Source: Chelonoidis abingdonii (Eukaryota > Chordata > Testudines > Testudinidae). Taken from it: DNA of 64,000 nucleotides. Below, piece by piece: positions 34,608-45,690 of the stretch. The stretch's first letter is position 1. Each line of letters opens with the position of its first letter. Position numbers and translations under genes: made by a program. Below the pieces are notes generated by a model. That model was not told the origin of the DNA. It made no database searches and saw only the letters and a list, made by a program, of their open reading frames with translations. Where the stretch lies: NCBI RefSeq assembly GCF_003597395.2, contig NC_133773.1:68350180-68414179 (forward strand). Direction: 5' to 3'.

Positions 34608-35310
34608 TGTCATGGTATGAACCCCCCCTCTGAACCTTAGCATTCAAAAGATGGGGTACCAGCATGAATTTCTCTAAGTTTAATTACTAGCTTAGATCTG
34701 ATAGGGCTGCTACCAACCAGGACTTGCAGTGCCTGGTACACTCTGGTCCCCCAAAAACCTTCCCAGGGGACCCCAAGACCCAGACCCCCTGGATCTTAAA
34801 ACAAGGAGGAACTGACTATCCCCCCCTCCTTTCCCCCTCTAAGACTTTCCCCTCTAAGACTTTCCCCTCCCTGGGTCGTCTGGAGAGGCTTCACCAACTC
34901 ACTGGTGAAACAAGATCCAAATTCCTTGAATCTTAACACAAGGGAAAATAAACCCTTCCCCCCCGTGTCCTCTCCCAGGCTTTCCCTCCCTGGGCTATCC
35001 TGGAGAGACAGACAGATTCAAGATCCGTGAATCTAAAACAAAGGGAAATTTGCCTTCCCCCTCCTCCTTTCCCCCCACCACTCCCTGGTGAGTTTAGACT
35101 CAATTCCCTTGAGCCTTAACACAGGGAAAAAATCAACCAGGTCTTTTAAAAAGAAAAGCTTTTCATAAAAGAAAGAAAGAAAAAGTAAAAATCGTCTCTG
35201 TAAAATCAAGTTGGAAAATGTTACAGGGTCTTTCAGCTTATAGACACTAGGGAGAGTCCTCCCCCCAGCACAAATACAATCCTTCCAGCAAAATACACAT
35301 TTGTCGGGCA
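34608..35310. mobile_element. third copy of the solo-LTR family, cut at its right side
   Basis: TGTCATGG opens the block, and AGCTTAGATCTGATAGGGCTGC matches the copies at 9.2 and 31.3 kb. It stops near CCAGCAAAATACACATTTG, before the TTATGACA end that the other copies have, and joins Harbinger-like sequence. A short triplicated CCTCTAAGACTTTCC occurs at about 34836-34870. Confidence 0.7.
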
Positions 35311-35559
35311 AACGGTACGTCGGCGCGAGACCGCCTCCACGAGCAGGATAGTAGCGCTAAATTCGATAGTGATAACTTCGGCTTAGGGTTCGTGGTGACG
35401 AAATCGACGGGTATTGCGCCTCCGGCGGCATACCCAGAGTGACCCGCGAGTGACGCTCTGGGACAGCAACTCGAACATCGGATGCAGGGCAGGCAGGATA
35501 AACAGGAAAATGCCACCTGTGAACTTTTGAATTACATTTGCCCTGACTTGTTCAGCGTG

Positions 35560-35990
35560 GGAGCTCTGATCAGCGACGTCCTCGGCGATGCAGTTGTGCA
35601 ATCCAAGAAAGAAGCTCCAGCGGATGAACCGATGACGGGAGATACTAGGTCTGATGCTGTTATGGGGAGGACAAATGCTGTGGTATCCAGTCTCCGTTAG
35701 ACAGAGAGCACGAAGATCCGAAACGCCGGTGGTTGAATAAATAAACTGGCAGGTACACAGACGCTGCAGTAGACAAGCGTAACGGGGAAGCCAGAGGACT
35801 GTCAATGGACGCTCATGAAGGGAGAGGGGGTACTGAGACTCCAAGCTATCCCCAGTCCGCAGCTAGGTCTCTGAAAATTATTTGCAATTATTGGCAGTGC
35901 ATCCAATGTCCTGTAGGGAAGACACATGCTCTGGCGTGGTACAGGGAACAGGCTCCTGCATCATTTATTCCCCCCCCCCCACACTAGATA
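35560..35990 (+). pseudogene. Harbinger SANT/Myb-like protein, 5' part, scrambled
   Basis: AAAGAAGCTCCAGCGGATGAACCGATGACGGGAGATACT and CTGATGCTGTTATGGGGAGG correspond to the start of the SANT/Myb-like DNA-binding protein carried by turtle Harbinger elements (the tryptophan-rich helix, then the LIAVWGE-type motif). Frames shift every few tens of bases, so no continuous protein can be read. The companion transposase in such elements needs this protein for DNA binding and nuclear import, by family knowledge. Confidence 0.5.
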
Positions 35991-35999
35991 GAAATACGG

Positions 36000-38900
36000 T
36001 AGAGATAATCATTCGTCCTTGACTCCCCTCTATCTATGTCACCTATGTCGATACTGAAGCGCTGCTACGGTAGCGTGTAGAACTCGCAATACCACTGGAT
36101 ACCGTAGCATGTGATCCACGATCCTCTCGATCTTTCCTCTCTGGATGGTAGACGGTGCTGCAGACTCTGCCACCATCAGGGTACGGCTAAGATCGCTCAC
36201 ACGTCTTGATTACTGGCGACATATGCTACCGGCTAGTGCATAGATATAGGTAGGACGAGCAGGCTAATAACAAGCGGCTTATCTATCTTTACTAACTTGA
36301 GCTCAGAAAGTCTTTGCTCATCAAGATCTTTGGAGTTGACTGGCCACAGCTCTTAGCAATGATATCAATTTCCTCCCTTCTAGTAGTCTAAAAATAGCAA
36401 TTCCGAGTGTGCTGCCCTGGACGTGAAGTATCCTTAGCGTAGCCCCGGGTGGCTGTCCTCTCACAAGTCGCACAACTCCGCCTCCGATTTTTCCGCTACC
36501 TCTCCCCACCAGTCCTCTGTTCTGTATTCTGGGTTGTCTCTTAGGATGTACTCTCGCAACAAACGCGTACATGGGCACTGAACCGACAGTCGCGCAGAGC
36601 TAGTATGACTTTGCGGGCTGGGAGGAAAGCTACATAGGGTAGCGCTTTCGTTTGCAGCGACACACGCCCTGTAGGTAATACTTAGACACGGAGAACCTGG
36701 ATGCTCGATAAGGCGACTGAAGATTCTCTAGTTACCACCTGGTGTCCTATATATTCGAACAGAGTGATAGTTGTCAAACGCACGGATGACCGACTTAGTC
36801 CCAGCAATCTCGGAAGCGTCGGGATTGGTGTACTTAGAGCTGAGGTCACGGTAAACAAGTGCGATAGCTTCCCGATAATAGAGTCTGTAGCTCATTCTAG
36901 AGCAAATGTCCCTCTGTCACGTAGAAGGTTACAGCTAGTGCCCGATGCACGGTTTGGCGATAGACTCGCTATGCAATGCGTCAAGACGTAAGTCCCGCCA
37001 TAGCATGAATGCTTCTCCGGAGATAGCTCGAGTAGTCAGTTGAGCATGGTATTAGGAAGTGGAGGAGCATCACTCTCTGTTTCATCAAGAAGCGTTACCG
37101 ATTCACAAGAACAGTATAAATTCCGCACCAAGCTGCTTGGCAATAGATAAATGCCACCGACAGCCTAACGATGACGCCCCCAGCGCTCAATCTGTCTCGG
37201 CCATAGACGTAGTAAGCCAGAGCACTGACATAGACGGGATAGAGTAATCATGGAAGGATGGGAGCGGGGTAGGTAACGTTTAATGGAGGACATTCACGAG
37301 CATAACTAAGTGCTCGATCAGCGGGTCCTTCTGAGAAAACTATATCTGCTATTGTGGCCTAGTACTGGCCGCCCAGATGTGCTGCAGACCTAATACACTG
37401 GCTTTCTGTCGTGGCTCCTATGTCAGAACAAGCGTACAGTCGGAAGTTGTTTTCCCCCGCCATCTAGCTGGAATGATCAAAAAGTCTCACCCTAAAAATT
37501 CCGTGTGATGATTGATGAAATATGCTACGCCCGTCTGTGCTACTGTACCTAGCTGCTGCAGATCTACTGTGCTTGCATGCATCCGAGCGATAGAGTCAGT
37601 ATAAACGCTCCTCGTGCCGCGTCGCCCTCGGAGTGTAGCACGCGATTGTCGTCCCAGTCGCGCCGGATGTCGCCCTGAGCTCGTGAGCCGCGCGATCCAC
37701 GAGAGACGCGAGGCACTCCGGCTGGGCGACGCCGGTGACAATGTACATCTAGGCCCATCGACTGGGAGCCCTTTTTCGACAGCATGGAGGAGATGGGATA
37801 ATCCAGATACGCCTGCGTCGCGCAGCCCTAATCGGGCGGTCTTGGCCCGAAAGGTACTGGTTCTTCATGCTAGCTGCCCGGGTGGGCTGAGCATTCATCA
37901 GAACCTTCCTCTCTTGCGTACAAGAAAAGATCTCATGGAACTGCTAAGTTGAGGACTGTTATAGCCGCATGAAGTGGCTCCCTCCCGACTCATCATTGCA
38001 TCTCAGTAAAAGACTATTCTGTGCTTCGTATTCATGCGATTCTTCAGTAACTAATCTGCCACCAACATGGGGTGGGGCGGCACTGCTGTGGTAGGCTAGC
38101 CCAGGTTGAAGTGGACGCCAAGAGTTGCGTGACTGGGTGCGGCGGCTCCCTGGTGAGGAATATAGACCTGGAGGCATGCTGCCTGTGCATACACTGATAT
38201 TTAATTACCCTGTATCCGTATTCATTGTCTCGGAACTGACCTCTTGTTATTCAACAGTAAAGGGCAGGATTTGACTCGTACGTCCCAAGTGAGTTAATCG
38301 CCCATTTGCCTTTTTCACAGAAATTTATCACAGGAGTTAGTTAATCCGTATACATGTACCCATTTGCCTGTCGAGTGGTTGTAACAAAAAGAGAACATGA
38401 GCACATGAACTCAGGTACAGTTTTCTGCTCGTCTTACAGTAGTTATGTACATACACAACAGGAAGGGGAGAAGGAGCGAGAATTTTCATACGTGAGCAAT
38501 TGAATCACACTCGATTCACGTCAGATTGGTTATAGCATAGCTGCCGATCTGTGCAGAGGTTAATGCTCTTCAGATGACTCTGCAATTCGGCCATCTATGT
38601 TCAGTACCAGTTCAGTACCAAAAGAGAGAGAGTGGACATTGACATTGTAAAGTACTCAAGGACTTGCTGTTATTTAACTTTGCATTCTCGTAGCATGGGG
38701 AGATGAGGAGGAAGGAAACTGATATACTGTTCCGACGGTGAACCATCAAAAGCCACCGTGTTGTAAGCTACAGAACTGGCGCATAAGCCAAGATGCAAAT
38801 AGGTTTACGAGAGCTGCTGAGGACTTGTGGGGAATAGCAGGAGGTCCATCAGCAGCCCCCGTCTCCCTCCTCCACTGATCCCTCCGGACCTAGCTGCTCA

Positions 38901-39950
38901 ATGTTATGATGAGTCAGCGGTGCGGGGGGTTCTGCAGACAGGTAAAATGCGTCTAATTCATTTCCTTGTCCCGGTAAAACATCAGGCCAGCACATCCTTT
39001 CTGCACATTTTTCTCCTTGGATTGCCCATGATGCAGAAGCCCCAATAGACACAGGGGCACAGCACTACGAGCCGATCGGCTTTTTGTTTTGCCCGCTCAC
39101 CATCTTGGATGTACTAGATGCCGGAGGACCGATGGAAGACACGAGCTAGGCGACGACGGTCGGAGCGGCTAATCCACAGGACAGCAATTGGTCAATTGCT
39201 TTTGCAATCGATAGCAGAAGATGGTCTACCAGTCGTTTCGTACCCGTCTACTGCCAGAGAAAACTGGGCAATGAGCGACGGGTTATCTCTTTCTTTCTGA
39301 CCTGTCGCCGCTATCAAGTTGAGTGCCCTCAGGGCAAAATCAGCGCGGAGAAAGGAGGGGGGGACAAGTTGACGCGCCACGCAAAGAAGCAAACTGGGAT
39401 TGATCAGCGGGCCACTGAGTCAATCCTCTCCCATTATGCTGATCTAAAATAGCCGTCGAGTCTGACGTACAGAAGAGTCAAAAGCAGCCGGAGGAATGCC
39501 TGTGGCCTTTATGGAGGCCTCACCGACATCTGGTTAGTCATCAAATTGCCAGCAGGATTACTCCTGCTGTCTTTTATTAAGATGCAGACTAAACACGGCT
39601 AGCTCCTTTGCTGAAGGAGAGTCCAGTGATTAGAAAGAGCGCATGCTAATCTCGCGGTGCTGGTAATTAACAGGGCGTTTTCGCTCTGGCAAGACCAACC
39701 ACCAATAATTGCTTTCACTCACTCTCCAAGCCCTCGCAGTACTGTGGCGGAGCGGCCAGCCCACCATAATTTCTGTCATAGCAGTCGTGAGGAATACAAG
39801 AATACGAACAGTGGAGAACCTGTTCGTGACAGTAAACCGGGGAGGGGGGGGGGGGGGCACTTGAGGGGAGGCAGTCGTGGCTATGACAGTCACAGAACAG
39901 GAGCCATACTCAATTCTTTAGAAACCAAGAATGGAGCACTTGACTCTGCC
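36000..39950. other. unreadable part of the noisy block
   Basis: No alignment to a gene or repeat could be recognised. Open frames here are numerous, short and on both strands, as expected in roughly random sequence of about 50% GC. A G run occurs at 39844-39857. Confidence 0.5.
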
Positions 39951-40164
39951 CCAGAGTGAGCACTCCCAATTGGGTTTCAGGAACATTGTCACAGGGGCAT
40001 CGAATGATAGCATCGGACACTAAATGTTGAGTTGGCACTGGCCAGGTAACAAAAAAGCGCTGCAATCCCACGGCGAACTTTTGCACTCCATTTCGCTGAG
40101 TGACTACCACCTGAGGGTCAGCACACACACACGCGTTGAACCACACCGAGCTCATTTGCCTCGC

Positions 40165-42250
40165 GTCACAATGCAGTCTCCTGACTAAATTCGAAAGAAG
40201 CTGTCAGCTATGGACCACACAGAGGTCTCTGCGATCTGTCGCTATCTGGAGTTTGCGATCAAGAGTGCGAGGACTACCAGGGCTCACAGCACGTGCAGTG
40301 TCCAAAAGACGAAAATGAAGAAAAGTTTTGAAAGAAGTCAAAGCTAGAGCTGATAAACGGTCACAGCAGAGACATCCTTCAGTCACGAGTGAAGTGAAGG
40401 AACTTAAGACGAGGCGTATACCGCAACAGCAAGAGAGAGCAAATGGAAGTCAGGCTCTGAGCCAAAAACATATGCCGCTTCAGGATGCTGAACTAAGATG
40501 CACAATTTTGGCTGGTTCAGCCCCCGTTACCAGTGCCCCACCTTGTCGTGGATTCAGATGTTGGAGATTGAAAGAACTCAAAGTGTTTCTGGAGGATTAG
40601 TTCGAGGGGAGATCGGAAGTCCGATTTGAGATGAAGCATGGCGTGGTGATCGCACACAGCAGTCCGAACCCGAACAGCCATGGATTTCTTTATAGAGACC
40701 AAGAATTACGGAGTCCTGCTCCCAAGCGGAGGAAGCTCCAGATCAGCTGAAGCCATGGACAGCGACCTCCAGGTAAGGTGTCCCTTATTTCTGGACCAAC
40801 ATGGATAACACACAATCACGGTTTTGTAAGATGCATTAGACACCAGGCTTTTGCTGCGACGAATCGCGAGCCAATTCTGTTACAGGAGAGGAATTCCGGA
40901 TTATCATGTCTGGGAGATGGAGCGAAAATCCTCCAATTAGATTCTCCAGGGAATCGATCGTGGAGGAATCCAAAACCCGTTATGCTAATATGGAGAACAG
41001 TTTCGGCAGACAGCGCTTCTCCGGGTCCGCCAATAGAGGGTAACTTATTGCCACGCCATGCATTTTGCAAGACCATTTGGTACTGCAGTCGGATGAAGCA
41101 TGGTGCACTGTACAGGCATCTACGCTAACAACGAGTCGTGCCTTTATCTGCGCGGTGGTATTGTCAGGAAGAGATATCATCAGTGGTTACATTGCAGTAG
41201 AAACATCGAATTATAATAGGGGGCAGAGCATGCGATTTGCTACTGGCCAGAGCGGGAGGGGAAGCACGGCATGAAGGAGGGGGGAGACAAAGTCCTAGGG
41301 GACTGGTGAGGAAGGGATAAGCGCACGAGTTGGTTCAGCGTGGCTGGCAAGCGGGATTCTTCCCTGTGAGGTCAGCAACGCGCCTCCGCGGGGCCGGTGC
41401 GTGTACTTGACAGGCGATTGTACATACGATAGGAGCCAATGCGCTTGTTGGTGGGATGTGAAAGCGGAGGGTGTGGCGCTTTGCAGGGTATCCTCTTAAA
41501 TAGAGACGGCATCTATATGATCAAACTTGTGTATAGTGACGGCGGCGCAAGTCAAAATTTTAAAGCCTCACTTCCATCCAGTTACATATGCCGTACGGTT
41601 GCCGTACCGTGCGTCTGATGTGTGTGCCCACCAGTCACTAAGAACACGTGGAATATTTATAACGCTACAAAATGTGACGATCCTGTATAGAGATCAACAT
41701 TGTGTCTCTGTAAGGTGGAAGTGTTCTATGTGAAAGGTACTGTCATTGCTCTGCTAAAAGGTATCTTTCCAATTACTTATCACCCTGGTATTGCTTCCCC
41801 ATGGCACGCATGCACATTTCTCTGAGCTCCCTATTGCATCACCGGAGGGCGTGGCTGTGATCCGCGGAGGAGAAGAAGACGCCAGAGATGAAATGTTCGA
41901 CAGAAATTATTGAAGAACACGCAATGAGAAGGCATAACAGACATGATTGGGTAAGGATGTAAGTCGCAAAGTACAGGAAAGATGCCAAGTGAGAGTCTGA
42001 GATCGGTAGGCAGGAAGACAGCGTTGAGAGAGAAGAAACGCTGGCTACCTGCTGGCGTTCTCAGAACTGAAGATCCTCCAACGCATGGTAGGGCTTCAGG
42101 AAGAGGCAGCACAGGTGAGCAGACGTGGCCACTGCCGAGCCCATGTATACCTTCCCTGCAAAGCCCCACCGTCCATATCGTCGGCCTCCTCCCCGACGTG
42201 TGAAGAACGCGTGGGTAGGAAGGCTTTCTGCACCCGCCTACTCCTCCACC
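40165..42250 (+). pseudogene. Harbinger SANT/Myb-like protein gene, many indels
   Basis: Several collinear pieces fit one SANT-type gene: CAATGCAGTCTCC near 40168, CAAAAGACGAAAATG near 40300, VKELKTRR and QERANGS near 40390-40445, and later a coiled-coil-like region around 42070-42110 (LQRMVGLQEEAAQ). Known members have an N-terminal SANT-like domain, an acidic middle and a C-terminal coiled coil. The order is right, but the frame changes repeatedly, so this is either an old pseudogene or badly sequenced. It is convergent with the transposase at 42690-43990, the usual two-gene Harbinger layout. Confidence 0.6.
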
Positions 42251-42689
42251 CTCCCTTGTCAGAGTTCAAGGAAAAGCTGTAATTCGCGTACATGTGCTTA
42301 GTAAGCACTTTCCTTCCCTCCTCCTTTCCAAAGCACAGCATGTCAGGGACACCTCCTAAGTCTCGGTGCTTTTTTTAAAGTTCCTTTTTAATAGCAGGAT
42401 ACATCGGAAAGGGGGGAGGGATGGGTTGCTTACAAGAGGAAATGCTAAATTGAGTAAGGAAAAACTCATGAGTTTTAACAGAGGCATAAATCTACTCTTA
42501 ATGAATAATAAAATGATTTTTAACGGAATACAGAGATTGATTTCCTTCGCCGACCTGTAATGGAAACGGGGCGAGGAGTGGTTGTACTTACACTGATAAA
42601 GTATCCATCAAGTGTCGGTAGGTTCAGTTCAAGGGGAAGCAAAAAGAGCAACACACGTAAACGGCTGGGCCGTTGCTGAAACTCGTCTT

Positions 42690-43990
42690 TCAGGACTTCG
42701 TTGATGCGCAGCGCCTCCAGGTTGCTCTTTCGTAAATCGCCCACTGGTCGACTGGCCTGCTCTGGTACTCCGGCAGTGTGTATTAGCCTCAGGCCTTCCA
42801 CACCAGCCCTATAAGTCGGCTCCCCTTCCGTCTCCACAAACGTTGTGTGAGTCACACAGCACGCAGCTCAGCAAATGCAAGCGGGACTTGGGTTTGGACT
42901 TAGTGTACTGGCGAGTAAGTGAATGGATCGCCAAGCGACCTGTTCACGGCAAAATGCACACTCTACCACCTCCGGGCCACTTGCTCAGCATGTCAGTTAA
43001 CAGCTCCTGACCACTGTCAGGGGCGCAGGTCGTTATGGACTTCATCGAGCCATGGGCATGGCGGGTAGGCTGGTCCCAGGGGGATAACTATAAGGCCGGA
43101 GGTTGAACATTCCCAACGGTTAGTTTTCTGGTTGGGAAAAGTAAATTCCTTTGCTGCAGCCGTTTAACACAGCACTTAGTGCTCCTGAAGACTGAGCGAG
43201 TGCATGTAACCCTGTCAAGGGGCCAAGTCCCACCGTGGAGTGGATGTCGAAACGTTCCTTTGCTGGTCCACCAGTGCTTGCGGCACCATTGAAAGTACCC
43301 TTGCGGCTTCAGCGTCTAAGTGCCCGCGGGTCTCTGGGGCCAGATAGGCTATGGGATTCCCATCTATGGCACCCACAGTTCGGAAAACCCATTGCGCAAA
43401 GCATCCCTAGCCAACTGCACGTTTTCCCAGAGTCACAACCTTTCGTAGCAGCAAGCTTAACAGCATTGTTTTGGCTACTGTGCACACTGCAGCCCACAGA
43501 GGAGATTGTCGCCCACTCCAAATTGATCACGACGCTGACCGAGACTAGCATGCTTGGCGTGTGCAAGCTTCCAGAGGGCATTGCCACTCGCTTCTGCCAC
43601 TGTGAGGGCTGCTTCTCATGTTTGTATGTACGGGCGTTTCAGGCACGGGGACGCATGTCACAAAGTTCAATAAGAAAGTGCTGCTTACGCATGACGAGAA
43701 GATTCTCGCAGCCGACGTGCGAAATTCGTCCACACGTCAAAACAATGCAGGGTACCCCCCAGTCTGTGCTGGTATGCCCTGCCCAGAAGCGGGCGTTCAC
43801 ATGGGTAGTAGATATGCCCCGGATTAATCGCAGATAGTAAGGCTCCGCAAAACGTCTCGGGGCCACGGTTATGAGAGGATTCTTAGCCTTCCATTCGTCA
43901 TCGCGTGTCCTCGCCCGGCTCCAGCAATAGCTGCCTCCTCCTCTCTCTGCCTTGCAGTTCATGGTTCGCGGCAGTATAGTCAGCACGGAG
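42690..43990 (-). pseudogene. Harbinger DDE transposase, many indels
   Basis: On the minus strand the collinear landmarks of a HARBI1-type transposase appear: CAMGFPNCG at about 43398-43372, QALVDQQ-like sequence near 43285-43265, a GDPAYP-like region near 43080-43050, and VECAF near 42965. Known Harbinger transposases place their catalytic aspartates just after GFPNC and in the GDxxYP box, and the glutamate in ECAFG. The first aspartate is displaced by a frameshift here (the text reads NCGCHRWES instead of an aspartate-containing turn). The transposase cannot be functional as written. Confidence 0.75.
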
Positions 43991-44475
43991 AAGTGACGAC
44001 GAAGTGTGTTGACAACGTCGAGATGATACCGATGTGAGCTCAGGGCCAGTGATTGTGTCGAGCTATGGGGTGCGATTGCTTACAATGCACTCCAAGACGA
44101 AAAGGCCCCCAGAGGGTTGTCGTGCTGCCTTTCAACAAAGGGAGGGGTGCAAGCGTCGTCTAGCCAGGCAGCCACCGGGGAGGCCATAGTTTTCAGCGTG
44201 TGCCACCTCATCAGGGGCACTGTGCTCATACAACCACGGACAGGGGGAATACATTTGGGAATAGGCTGAGGAACAGCTTAACGCCACAGTGCCAGGGCCG
44301 CTCCTGAATACGGATGGTAAGCTTGGGACCATGAGCAGTAGTGAGGCAATCGATGTGTTGTTGAGTACGCACTGAGGTGACGTTGCTCAAACCGATTTAA
44401 TACTAACACGTTTTGAACATCGGTTTAGACTTAACTTCGAAATAATCGCTGCTATCGGTCTCGGTTTTTTTTATT

Positions 44476-45360
44476 NNNNNNNNNNNNNNNNNNNNNNNNN
44501 NNNNNNNNNNNNNNNNNNNNNNNNNNNNNNNNNNNNNNNNNNNNNNNNNNNNNNNNNNNNNNNNNNNNNNNNNNNNNNNNNNNNNNNNNNNNNNNNNNNN
44601 NNNNNNNNNNNNNNNNNNNNNNNNNNNNNNNNNNNNNNNNNNNNNNNNNNNNNNNNNNNNNNNNNNNNNNNNNNNNNNNNNNNNNNNNNNNNNNNNNNNN
44701 NNNNNNNNNNNNNNNNNNNNNNNNNNNNNNNNNNNNNNNNNNNNNNNNNNNNNNNNNNNNNNNNNNNNNNNNNNNNNNNNNNNNNNNNNNNNNNNNNNNN
44801 NNNNNNNNNNNNNNNNNNNNNNNNNNNNNNNNNNNNNNNNNNNNNNNNNNNNNNNNNNNNNNNNNNNNNNNNNNNNNNNNNNNNNNNNNNNNNNNNNNNN
44901 NNNNNNNNNNNNNNNNNNNNNNNNNNNNNNNNNNNNNNNNNNNNNNNNNNNNNNNNNNNNNNNNNNNNNNNNNNNNNNNNNNNNNNNNNNNNNNNNNNNN
45001 NNNNNNNNNNNNNNNNNNNNNNNNNNNNNNNNNNNNNNNNNNNNNNNNNNNNNNNNNNNNNNNNNNNNNNNNNNNNNNNNNNNNNNNNNNNNNNNNNNNN
45101 NNNNNNNNNNNNNNNNNNNNNNNNNNNNNNNNNNNNNNNNNNNNNNNNNNNNNNNNNNNNNNNNNNNNNNNNNNNNNNNNNNNNNNNNNNNNNNNNNNNN
45201 NNNNNNNNNNNNNNNNNNNNNNNNNNNNNNNNNNNNNNNNNNNNNNNNNNNNNNNNNNNNNNNNNNNNNNNNNNNNNNNNNNNNNNNNNNNNNNNNNNNN
45301 NNNNNNNNNNNNNNNNNNNNNNNNNNNNNNNNNNNNNNNNNNNNNNNNNNNNNNNNNNNN
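44476..45360. other. assembly gap, 885 N
   Basis: An unbroken run of N. The length is not a round number, so it may have been estimated from reads or maps. It falls inside the Harbinger block between the last readable base at 44475 and a clean terminal inverted repeat. Confidence 1.
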
Positions 45361-45491
45361 GGGAGGAGTTCCGAAATCGATTTAAGGAGGCGGTTAACTC
45401 GATATTAATGACGACGTCGTGTGAACGGATACAGCGTTAAATCGGTATATTGGCCATTAAACCGATTTAAAGTCGCAGTGTAGACCTGGCC
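45361..45491. repeat. Harbinger right terminal inverted repeat
   Basis: The inverse of this segment reads GGCCAGGTCTACACTGCGAC and continues with TTTAAATCGGTTT-type text, matching the left end at 63260-63400. It is followed by TCA, the same trinucleotide that precedes the left end at 63260. Confidence 0.85.
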
Positions 45492-45615
45492 TCAGTTTTT
45501 CCATCGGAAAATGAAACATATCTGTTTTAAGGAACCTTTTGTTGGGAATTTTTCTCAACTCTAGGATGGATTTTCTGGTTTAAACCACACAGAAAATCCC
45601 ACACCAGAAAAGCCA

Positions 45616-45690
45616 ATAGCCTGGTTGTTAGGACACTCACCTGTGATCTGAGAGTTCCAGATTCAAGTCCACAATTTATCCCACGTTGTA
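45616..45690 (+). mobile_element. tRNA-derived SINE fragment
   Basis: GCCTGGTTGTTAGGACACTCACC and CCAGATTCAAGTCC look like Pol III A and B boxes of an old amniote SINE. Only the head is recognisable. Confidence 0.45.

Larger units (their letters stand above)
35311..44475. mobile_element. noisy Harbinger-derived block
   Basis: This block is GC- and CpG-richer than its surroundings. At 35340-35700 it matches the Harbinger copy at 63395-63700 (TAGTAGCGCTAAA, GGAGCTCTGATCAGC, GAACTTTTGAATTACATTT), with many small indels. A second 5' region appears at 39960-40620, a SANT-type gene at 40165-42250 (+) and a transposase at 42690-43990 (-). The left terminal inverted repeat is absent. At least two element copies seem to be joined. 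Long runs, such as 36000-39900, have no recognisable content. Dense indels with retained CpG suggest unpolished reads. Confidence 0.7.

Noticed and set aside
35383..35844. 153-codon minus frame
   Set aside because: The Harbinger homology there reads on the plus strand. The frame has no domain and lies in doubtful sequence.
43235..43837. 200-codon plus frame in the noisy block
   Set aside because: It is the antisense of the Harbinger transposase. The meaningful homology (MGFPNCG, VECAF) is on the minus strand.
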